Source of the DNA: Chitiniphilus eburneus | GTDB lineage: Bacteria; Pseudomonadota; Gammaproteobacteria; Burkholderiales; Chitinibacteraceae | Direction of reading: 5' to 3' | Length of the DNA: 64,000 nucleotides | Assembly (NCBI RefSeq): GCF_005048205.1 | Contig: NZ_SUMF01000008.1 | Span: 62,001-126,000 of the forward strand | In this document: positions 17,193 through 24,773 of the stretch, in pieces | How the letters are laid out: each line of letters starts with the position of its first letter | How positions within the stretch are numbered: the first letter of the stretch is position 1 | Position numbers and translations under genes: made by a program | Notes under the pieces: model-generated | What the model saw: the letters and a program-made list of their open reading frames with translations, nothing else | The model's database searches: none | Told to the model about the DNA's origin: nothing

Positions 17193-18557
17193 ATGCAGAA
17201 CCTCTACGCGATCTCCTATGTGATTTCGGCCATCCTGTTCATCCTCTCGCTGCGCGGCCTGTCGTCGCCGGTATCCGCCCGGCGCGGCAATGTCTACGGC
17301 ATGATCGGCATGGGCCTGGCCGGCGTCACCACGCTGTTCGTGGCACAGGGCCCGGTGCTGTGGCTGATCGCCATCGCCGTGGTCGCGGGTGCCCTGGTCG
17401 GCGCCTGGAAAGCCAAGACCGTCGCCATGACCGCAATGCCCGAACTGGTCGCCGCCATGCACTCGCTGGTCGGTCTGGCTGCCGTGCTGATCGCGGTCGC
17501 CGCGATTTACCACACTGGCCAGAGCCACACCCAGGTGCAGAAGATCGAACTGTTCCTCGGTGCCTTCATCGGCGCGATCACCTTTACCGCGTCCATCGTC
17601 GCCTGGGGCAAGCTGTCGGGCCGCTTCGCGTCCAAGCCGGTGCGCTTTGCCGGCCAGCACGTGTTCAACCTGGTGGTGTTCCTCGCCATGGTGGGCTTCG
17701 GTGTCGCCTACTTCGTCACGGACAGCCATAGCGCCTTCCTGATGATGCTGGTCCTGGCCCTGTTGCTGGGCGTGATGGTGATCGTGCCCATCGGCGGCGC
17801 CGACATGCCGGTGGTGGTGTCGATGCTGAACTCGTACTCGGGCTGGGCCGCGGCCGGCATCGGCTTCACGCTGGACAACTCGGTGCTGATCATCGCCGGT
17901 GCCTGCGTGGGCTCCAGCGGCGCCATCCTCAGCTACATCATGTGCCGTGCGATGAACCGCTCGCTGGTTTCGGTGCTGCTGGGTGGCTTTGGCGCCGCCG
18001 AAGGCACCGCCGCATCCGGTGACGGCGCTGCGCGGAACTACAAGTCCGGCAGCCCCGAGGACGCCGCCTTCCTGATGTCCAACGCCGAAAGCGTGGTGAT
18101 CGTTCCCGGCTATGGCCTGGCCGTATCGCGCGCCCAGCATGCCCTGCAGGAACTGACCACGATGCTGGAAGAGCATGGCGTGAAGGTCCGCTATGCCATC
18201 CACCCGGTGGCCGGCCGGATGCCGGGCCACATGAACGTGCTGCTGGCCGAAGCCGAAGTGCCTTACGACAAGGTGCTGGAAATGGAAGAAATCAACAGCG
18301 AGTTCCCCACCACCGACGTGGTACTGGTGATCGGCGCCAACGACGTGGTGAATCCCGCCGCCAAGAGCGATACCACCAGCCCGATCTACGGCATGCCGAT
18401 CCTGGATGCCTACAAGGCGCGCACGGTGCTGGTGGTCAAGCGTTCGATGAGCGTGGGCTATGCCGGCCTGGACAACGATCTGTTCTACATGGACAAGACC
18501 ATGATGGTGTTTGGCGACGCCAAGAAGGTGGTCGAAGAAATGCTACACGCGATCTGA
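17193..18557 (+). CDS. pntB: NAD(P) transhydrogenase subunit beta (PntB)
   Basis: A 454-residue protein with multiple transmembrane helices in its N-terminal ~270 residues and a C-terminal NADP(H)-binding domain (domain III) with the VVIVPGYGLAVSRAQHAL motif, MPGHMNVLLAEA and DVVLVIGANDVVNPAA. It completes the proton pump. I start at 17193 (MQNLYAISYVISAILF), directly after the pntAB stop, because the ribosome site GAAGGAG lies within the pntAB 3' end. Confidence 0.96.
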   Translation: MQNLYAISYVISAILFILSLRGLSSPVSARRGNVYGMIGMGLAGVTTLFVAQGPVLWLIAIAVVAGALVGAWKAKTVAMTAMPELVAAMHSLVGLAAVLIAVAAIYHTGQSHTQVQKIELFLGAFIGAITFTASIVAWGKLSGRFASKPVRFAGQHVFNLVVFLAMVGFGVAYFVTDSHSAFLMMLVLALLLGVMVIVPIGGADMPVVVSMLNSYSGWAAAGIGFTLDNSVLIIAGACVGSSGAILSYIMCRAMNRSLVSVLLGGFGAAEGTAASGDGAARNYKSGSPEDAAFLMSNAESVVIVPGYGLAVSRAQHALQELTTMLEEHGVKVRYAIHPVAGRMPGHMNVLLAEAEVPYDKVLEMEEINSEFPTTDVVLVIGANDVVNPAAKSDTTSPIYGMPILDAYKARTVLVVKRSMSVGYAGLDNDLFYMDKTMMVFGDAKKVVEEMLHAI

Positions 18558-18575
18558 TCCGGGTCGTGGCATGCC

Positions 18576-18646
18576 GGCCTGTCCGATCCGGCAAGCAGTG
18601 ATCCGGACAGGCCACAACGACGCCGCCCTACCCGGGCGGCGTTTTT
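18576..18646 (+). terminator. Double hairpin terminator of the pnt operon
   Basis: A first perfect 10-bp stem (GGCCTGTCCG 18576-18585 with CGGACAGGCC 18604-18613) is followed by a second, CGCCGCCC (18621-18628) with GGGCGGCG (18634-18641), and then TTTTT. The second is a standard intrinsic terminator. Confidence 0.88.
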
Positions 18647-18723
18647 GATCGTAACGCCATCGCGCGGTTGACTTTCGCCAGCGGAGCCGCCAAAGCTAAG
18701 GCATCCGTCCGTCAGCGAACGCC

Positions 18724-20334
18724 ATGATCCGCGCCTATCTCGCCCTGCTGCTCCTGATCTGCATCTCCGGCCTTGCACTCGCCACCGATCCCACGCCCAC
18801 CCCGATAGCCGACGCTCCCGCCACGGTGCGTCTCCTCAATCGCGACATCGTCACCTTCCGCGTACCGCTGCTGGGCTATACCCCGCAGCAACGCGCCGTC
18901 GCCACGGAAAAGCACATCCAGCGCCTGCTGGGAAACGCCCAGCCCCGGCTGGTGGACGCGGTGACGGGCCCATCGGGCGCGGTCATCTCGTATGACGGGA
19001 TACCGCTGTTCTCGATCATGCACGGCGATGTCGACGTGCTGGGGGGAGACACCCTGGAAGGTACGGTGCAACAGGCCCAGAGTGGCCTGACCGAAATCAT
19101 CGCGGACAGCCAGTCGTTCCGCACGCCTGCCCAGTACGCCTGGGCTTTCGGCAAGGTGGCGCTCGCCACCCTGCTGACGCTGCTGGTGGGCGGGGTGCTG
19201 ATGCGCGTGGGCCGCTGGTCCAACCGGCGCGCCACCCAACTGGTGATGATGACGGCCCGGCGCGCCCCGGCGGGCATCCTCACCGTCACGCCGGGCACCG
19301 CGCGGCGCCTGGTGCACTATCTGGGACTGATGGTGGTGTGGCCGATGGTGCTGGTGCTCGGCTATAGCTGGCTGTCCATCGTGCTCGCCCAGTTCCCGCA
19401 CACCCGTATCTGGGCGGAACAACTGGATCACTATGTGCTGGGGTTTCTGGGCGATGCGATTTCGGCGGTACTGGATGCGCTGCCGGGGCTGGCCATCGCC
19501 GTATTCATCATCTTCATCACCCGCTGGGTGACCCGGGTGGTCAATGCACTGTTCCAGCGGGTGGAAACCGGCAGTCTGCGCTGGGATCTGCTGGATGCCG
19601 ACACCGCCTCCACCAGCCGGCGCCTGCTGATCTGCCTGATCTGGCTCATTGCGCTGGCGATGATCTACCCCTACCTGCCCGGCGCCAATACCGACGCCTT
19701 CAAGGGCCTGTCGGTGATGGTCGGCCTGATGGTTTCACTAGGTGCTTCCAGCGTGGTCAGCCAGTTCGCCAGCGGCCTGATCCTGATCTACAGCCGCTCG
19801 CTGAAGCTGGGCGAGTATGTGCAGATCGGCGAGCACGAAGGGACGGTCGCCGAGATCGGATTGTTCGCCACCAAGATCCACACCAATCTGCGCGAGGAAG
19901 TGGCCATTCCCAACTCGGTGCTGGTCAGCCAGAACGTCAAGAACTTCAGTCGGCTGGCCGGCGGCGGTGGGGTCATCGTCTCGGTGGTGATGACCATCGG
20001 CTACGACACACCCTGGCGCCAGGTAGAGGCGATGATGCTGGAAGGCGCGCGCCGCACCGAGGGCATCCGCAGCATCCCGGAGCCGATGGTGCTGCAAACG
20101 TCGCTGTCCGACTTCTACGTGGAGTACAACCTGCGCGTCGCGCTGGACGAACCGCGCCGCCGGATCGAGATCCTCGATGAGCTGCACGGGCATCTCCAGG
20201 ATGTCTTCAACGAGTTCGGCGTCCAGATCATGAGCCCGAATTACGAGGCCGATCCGGATTCGCCCAAGGTAGTGCCACCCGCCAATTGGTATCTGGCACC
20301 AGCAAAAAAGCCGGGCCAGCGCGACGCAAGCTGA
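18724..20334 (+). CDS. MscS-family mechanosensitive ion channel
   Basis: A 536-residue membrane protein. A signal peptide (MIRAYLALLLLICISGLALA) leads a periplasmic region of about 130 residues, then several transmembrane segments and the MscS core: pore helix LSVMVGLMVSLGASSVVSQF, the beta domain (LGEYVQIGEHEGTVAEIGLF) and VAIPNSVLVSQNVKNFS, then the C-terminal alpha-beta domain. It opens under membrane tension to release solutes during osmotic downshock. Larger than E. coli MscS (286), of the multi-helix YnaI/YbdG size range. It is a single gene after the pnt terminator. Confidence 0.88.
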   Translation: MIRAYLALLLLICISGLALATDPTPTPIADAPATVRLLNRDIVTFRVPLLGYTPQQRAVATEKHIQRLLGNAQPRLVDAVTGPSGAVISYDGIPLFSIMHGDVDVLGGDTLEGTVQQAQSGLTEIIADSQSFRTPAQYAWAFGKVALATLLTLLVGGVLMRVGRWSNRRATQLVMMTARRAPAGILTVTPGTARRLVHYLGLMVVWPMVLVLGYSWLSIVLAQFPHTRIWAEQLDHYVLGFLGDAISAVLDALPGLAIAVFIIFITRWVTRVVNALFQRVETGSLRWDLLDADTASTSRRLLICLIWLIALAMIYPYLPGANTDAFKGLSVMVGLMVSLGASSVVSQFASGLILIYSRSLKLGEYVQIGEHEGTVAEIGLFATKIHTNLREEVAIPNSVLVSQNVKNFSRLAGGGGVIVSVVMTIGYDTPWRQVEAMMLEGARRTEGIRSIPEPMVLQTSLSDFYVEYNLRVALDEPRRRIEILDELHGHLQDVFNEFGVQIMSPNYEADPDSPKVVPPANWYLAPAKKPGQRDAS

Positions 20335-20369
20335 TAGGGTAGCAATCTCCTTCCCCCGGATCGGCCTCC

Positions 20370-20726
20370 ATGCCCCACCTGACCGTCGAATACACCGACA
20401 ACCTGCCCACGCTGACGCCGCTGCCTTTGTTGCAGGCGCTGAACCATACCCTGGCGGCAACCGGGCTGTTCAACGAAATCGACATCAAGTCCCGCGCCCG
20501 GGTGCTCGATGCCTACGTAGTCGGTACCGCCGGCGGCGAGCGCGCCTTCGTCCATGCCCGGCTCGCCGTGCTCGCCGGCCGGCCCGAATCGGAACGCATC
20601 AAGCTGGGGCAGCGTTTGCTGGCGGTCTTGCAGGATCGGATCGAGGCTCCGGCCGGCACGCACCTGCAATGCTGCGCGGAAGTGATCGAAATCGAGCGCG
20701 AAAGCTACGCGAAGTCCAGCAACTGA
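20370..20726 (+). CDS. 5-carboxymethyl-2-hydroxymuconate delta-isomerase family protein
   Basis: A 118-residue tautomerase-superfamily protein (MPHLTVEYTDNLPTLTPLPL) with the Pro just after the initiator Met that acts as the catalytic base once Met is removed. The family includes HpaF/CHMI of homoprotocatechuate degradation. No other homoprotocatechuate gene is nearby, so the substrate cannot be fixed and the protein may be a general tautomerase. It lies 35 bp after the MscS gene and converges with the quinone reductase gene. Confidence 0.8.
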   Translation: MPHLTVEYTDNLPTLTPLPLLQALNHTLAATGLFNEIDIKSRARVLDAYVVGTAGGERAFVHARLAVLAGRPESERIKLGQRLLAVLQDRIEAPAGTHLQCCAEVIEIERESYAKSSN

Positions 20727-20735
20727 CGCAGTCGC

Positions 20736-21704
20736 TCAATCATCGAGGCGCAGCACCACCTTGCCCAGATTGTGGTTGGCTGCGACATGGGCATGCGCGG
20801 CAGCGGCATCCGCCAGCGGGAACACCCGGTCCAGCGTCAGCCGGACCTGGCCATCGCCCAGCCGCGGCAACAGCCATGGCCAGAGCGCAGCGCCGATCTC
20901 CGCCTTGCGCGCCACCGGCAGCGCGCGCAAGGTGCTGCCGATCAATTGCTGCCGCTTCACCAGCAGCAGGCCCAGGTTGGCCTGCGCCTGAACACCGCGG
21001 AGCAGGCCGATCAGTACGATGCGGCCATCCATGCCCAGACAGGCCTGATTGCGCGCCAGGTAATCGCCACCCACCGTATCCAGGATCAGCCCCACTTCCC
21101 CCATCGCCTTGACCTCGGCGGCAAAGTCGCCGGTTCGATGATCGACGACCAGATCAGCGCCCAGTTCGCGACACCACGCGCACTTTGCATCGCCCCCGGC
21201 GGTCGCTGCCACCCAGGCACCATGGCAGTGCGCCAACTGGATCGCCGCGCTGCCCACTCCGCTGGCGCCGGCATGAACCAGCACCCGCGTGCCGGCGTGC
21301 AAGCCACCCAGTTCCACCAGGTTGAGCCAGGCCGTCAGCCACACTTCCGGCAGGCTGGCCGCCTGTTCGAAACCGAGGGTGGATGGTTTGGCCACCGCCA
21401 GGCTGGCATCGAGCAGGCAGTATTCGGCGTAACCGCCGCCAGCCACCAGTCCCAGCACCGGGTCACCCATGACAAACTGCGTGACCGCTGTGCCCACCTC
21501 GACCACTTCGCCGGCGATCTCCAGGCCGAGCACCGGCGATTCGCCACGCGGAGGCGGATAGCTACCGGCCGCCTGCGCCAGATCGGCGCGGTTCACGCCC
21601 GCCGCGCGCACGCGCACCAGCAACTGACCGGGGCCAGGCACCGGGCGCTCGATCTCTCCCAGGGTCAATGGCTGGCCCGGCAGGGGCGGCAGGATGGCAC
21701 GCAT
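20736..21704 (-). CDS. NAD(P)H quinone oxidoreductase, zinc-free MDR family
   Basis: A 322-residue medium-chain dehydrogenase/reductase: GroES-like N-terminus (VRVRAAGVNRADLAQAAGSY), then a Rossmann domain with VLVHAGASGVGSAAIQLAH. The catalytic and structural zinc cysteines of alcohol dehydrogenases are absent, and the pattern fits the PIG3/QOR quinone reductases. It would reduce quinones or enoyl compounds with NADPH in the cytosol. Ten bp separate it from zapE on the same strand, so they may be co-transcribed. Confidence 0.88.
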   Translation of the reverse strand: MRAILPPLPGQPLTLGEIERPVPGPGQLLVRVRAAGVNRADLAQAAGSYPPPRGESPVLGLEIAGEVVEVGTAVTQFVMGDPVLGLVAGGGYAEYCLLDASLAVAKPSTLGFEQAASLPEVWLTAWLNLVELGGLHAGTRVLVHAGASGVGSAAIQLAHCHGAWVAATAGGDAKCAWCRELGADLVVDHRTGDFAAEVKAMGEVGLILDTVGGDYLARNQACLGMDGRIVLIGLLRGVQAQANLGLLLVKRQQLIGSTLRALPVARKAEIGAALWPWLLPRLGDGQVRLTLDRVFPLADAAAAHAHVAANHNLGKVVLRLDD

Positions 21705-21714
21705 GGGCAGGTCC

Positions 21715-22866
21715 TCAGGTTTCGGAAATGCCGGCCAGCCGCTCCGTTTCGAACTGGTGCGGCAAGGCCAGGTACTCCTGTGATTGCATCTCGGTCAGGC
21801 GGCTGGCGGTGCGGAAGAACTCGCTGGCCTGTACGCCTTCGGTATACAGCGTGTCGGCGTCGGTCTCGGCGGAAATGATGAGCTTGACCCGGTGGTCGTA
21901 GAACACGTCCACCAGCCAGGTAAAGCGGCGCGCCGCATTGGCGCTGGCCGGCCCCAGGCGCGGGATGCCCGATAACAGCACGGTGTGGTACTCGCGCGCC
22001 AGTTGCAGGTAATCGGCCTGGGCCCGGCCATCGCCGCACAGGGTGGCGAAGTCGAACCAGACCACGCCCGGGGCGTGCCGGCGTGCCACGATGCGTCGCC
22101 CTTCGATGGTCAGCGTGCCGGACACGTCGCGGCCAGTGCTGATCGCCGAAAACAGCGTATCCAGCTCGGCATCGGCGGCCGCGTCCGCCGGGGTCAGATA
22201 GGTGCGGGCGCGCGACAGCGTGCGCATCCGGTAGTCCTGGCCGCCATCGACGTTCAGCACTTCCATGTGCGTTTTGATCAGCTCGATCGCGGGCAGGAAA
22301 TTGGCGCGCTGCAAGCCGTTGGGATAAAGGTTGTCCGGCGCGTAGTTGCTGGTGGCCACCAGGACCACACCGCGCGCGAAGAACTGCTCGAGCAGGCGAC
22401 GCAAAATCATGGCGTCGGCAATGTCGGACACATGGAATTCGTCGAAACACAGCACCCGGACGGCGCGCGCCCACTTTTCGGCCAGCCGCGCCAGCGGATC
22501 GTCGCTGCCCTGCTGCTTCTTCAGCTCGGCATGCACTTCCTGCATGAAGTGATGGAAGTGCAGGCGACGTTTGCGCCGATAAGGCAGGCCGGCATAGAAG
22601 GCATCCATCAGGAAGCTCTTGCCACGCCCTACTCCACCCCAGAAATACAACCCGCGCGGCAAATCCGGCTGCGGCAACAGGCTCTTGCCGAATAGCCGAT
22701 TGCGCTTGCGCTTGAACTCCACCAGCGCCTGCCACAGCATCTCCAGCCGATCGATGGCCTCCGCCTGGGCGGGGTCGAAGATGAAGCCGGGGTTGCCGGC
22801 AAGGCCGTCATACCAGGTACGCGGGCTGACGCCGGCGGCGGGAGGGGCGATCACGTGTTGCGACAT
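21715..22866 (-). CDS. zapE: Cell division protein ZapE (AFG1-like ATPase)
   Basis: A 383-residue AAA-type ATPase: Walker A GGVGRGKSFLMDAFY, sensor-type HFHHFMQEVH, Walker B VLCFDEFHVSDIADAMIL and TSNYAPDNLYPNGLQR. ZapE binds FtsZ and influences Z-ring constriction. I start at the ATG at 22864-22866 (MSQHVIAPP); an upstream TTG would add 7 residues, but neither has a strong ribosome site. Length matches the family (about 370-390). Confidence 0.93.
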   Translation of the reverse strand: MSQHVIAPPAAGVSPRTWYDGLAGNPGFIFDPAQAEAIDRLEMLWQALVEFKRKRNRLFGKSLLPQPDLPRGLYFWGGVGRGKSFLMDAFYAGLPYRRKRRLHFHHFMQEVHAELKKQQGSDDPLARLAEKWARAVRVLCFDEFHVSDIADAMILRRLLEQFFARGVVLVATSNYAPDNLYPNGLQRANFLPAIELIKTHMEVLNVDGGQDYRMRTLSRARTYLTPADAAADAELDTLFSAISTGRDVSGTLTIEGRRIVARRHAPGVVWFDFATLCGDGRAQADYLQLAREYHTVLLSGIPRLGPASANAARRFTWLVDVFYDHRVKLIISAETDADTLYTEGVQASEFFRTASRLTEMQSQEYLALPHQFETERLAGISET

Positions 22867-22945
22867 ACGGCGGTTTTCAGGGGGCAAAGGCGCATTATGC
22901 CGGAGCGTGGCCGCCAGGTTGGCGTGCCGGCCGGCTAAACGAAAA

Positions 22946-22969
22946 AAAGCCCCGGGATCCCGGGGCTTT
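22946..22969 (-). terminator. Intrinsic terminator of ahpC
   Basis: AAAGCCCCGGGA/TCCCGGGGCTTT is a perfect 12-bp palindrome, continued on the minus strand by a T7 tract. It lies 29 bp beyond the ahpC stop. Confidence 0.9.
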
Positions 22970-22998
22970 CTGGTCCCTGCGTCGGCAGGTCGTCGCCA

Positions 22999-23601
<603 letters not shown>

Positions 23602-23709
23602 GGTGATCTCCTGTTCTGATGAAGGGGTAAATGCAAGAGGCGGATCGCTCCGCGGCAGCGCCTGGCCAGCAAGGACACAGCAGGCGCGCAGAGATAGGTA
23701 GGCGCAGCA

Positions 23710-23738
23710 ACGATAGTCGCTCGCACCTGACCAGTCAA
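23710..23738 (-). promoter_or_regulatory. Sigma-70 promoter of ahpC
   Basis: On the minus strand TTGACT (complement of 23733-23738), 17 bp, TATCGT (complement of 23710-23715) matches the consensus at 5/6 and 4/6 positions with ideal spacing. The implied transcript starts near 23703, about 100 bp before the ahpC ATG. Confidence 0.6.
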
Positions 23739-23760
23739 ATAAGGAAAGTTGATGTTGATG

Positions 23761-23797
23761 ATAGTCACACCCTATCGCAGCGACAGCCATTGTCTCC
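23761..23797. promoter_or_regulatory. OxyR-like binding site
   Basis: Four tetranucleotides at 7-bp intervals, ATAG-N7-CTAT-N7-ACAG-N7-CTCC, match the OxyR consensus ATAG-N7-CTAT-N7-ATAG-N7-CTAT at 13 of 16 positions; the first two are perfect. The site begins 22 bp upstream of the -35 of the ahpC promoter, a plausible place for OxyR activation. It could also affect the divergent gene at 23850. Confidence 0.55.
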
Positions 23798-23849
23798 CCC
23801 CCAAGGAAGCGCGATCATCGCGATGTTGGATACGGAGGACGATAAAACA

Positions 23850-24749
23850 ATGAAGCCGACCCCCCTCAACCCACTGCGGCGGCGCTTCTGTCTCGGCGTG
23901 CTGGCGGCCCTCGCCCTCGCCTGGCTGCCGGGCGCGCGCGCCGAACAGAGCATCACCATCCTCACCCAGCAGGATGTCTACAACGACTACATGCGCTTCA
24001 TCGGCAAGCGCAACCCATTGATGCTGACCCATTTCAGCGGCCCGGGCTCGCGACGTGACGTGGTGGAACTGGTCTTGACCCAGCAGGCCCTGCACCTGGG
24101 CGGACTGCGCCAGCCGGTAAAGCTGGTGAAGGTGGACCACAGCAGCGATTCCTACAGCCGCTTCCTGCGCGAAATCCTGTCGGGCACCGCCACGCTGGGC
24201 GGCAATACGGCCTGGCTGATCGACCTGCAAGAGATCAAGGACAAGATCTATATCAGCCCGCCCCTGATTCGCCAGGGCGAATTCGAGGCAGGGCTGTACA
24301 CCGCCAGCGGCAACCAGAAGGCATTGGCCGCCGACAGTCTGGCCAAGGTACAGAAGCTGACCGCCGTGGTGGCGGATAGCTGGCGACCCGATGTGGCGAC
24401 GCTGCAAGGGCTCGGCATGGCCAACGTGCTGATGACGCAAAGCTGGGATTCGATGGTGGGCATGGTGGCCAAGCAACGCGCCGATGTGCTGCTGGCACCG
24501 TTCCAGGCCACGCCCGACATGGCGCTCCAGGTGGGCAGCCAGCAATTCCTGCCGATACCGAATGTGAAGGTGGGCCTACAGGGCAGCCGCCATCTGTTCG
24601 TCAGCCGGATGGCGCCCCATGGTGCGCAAACCGCCGAGGCGCTGGAAAAAGGCTTGGCAATCCTGCGCGAGCGCGGCCTGATCGAGCGCGCCTATATCGA
24701 GTCGGGCTTTTTCAACACCCGCACCAAGTACTGGAAGCGCCTGAACTGA
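23850..24749 (+). CDS. Periplasmic solute-binding-like protein, orphan
   Basis: A 299-residue exported protein with a signal peptide (RRRFCLGVLAALALAWLPGA; the RRRF start is somewhat Tat-like). The mature part (ITILTQQDVYNDYMRFIGKR, then GNTAWLIDLQEIKDKIYISP and RADVLLAPFQATPDM) resembles the type-2 periplasmic binding fold of amino-acid ABC transporters, but no permease or ATPase is adjacent. Such solitary proteins occur widely in Neisseriales and other Betaproteobacteria; the ligand is unknown. The ATG at 23850 follows GGAGGACGATAAAAC. Divergent from ahpC. Confidence 0.72.
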   Translation: MKPTPLNPLRRRFCLGVLAALALAWLPGARAEQSITILTQQDVYNDYMRFIGKRNPLMLTHFSGPGSRRDVVELVLTQQALHLGGLRQPVKLVKVDHSSDSYSRFLREILSGTATLGGNTAWLIDLQEIKDKIYISPPLIRQGEFEAGLYTASGNQKALAADSLAKVQKLTAVVADSWRPDVATLQGLGMANVLMTQSWDSMVGMVAKQRADVLLAPFQATPDMALQVGSQQFLPIPNVKVGLQGSRHLFVSRMAPHGAQTAEALEKGLAILRERGLIERAYIESGFFNTRTKYWKRLN

Positions 24750-24773
24750 GCGGGCCCGGATGGCGCCGTCGGC

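Noticed and set aside
23710-23725. Second OxyR-like site ATAG-N7-CACC
   Set aside because: Only the first tetranucleotide matches; it overlaps the -10 and is probably chance.
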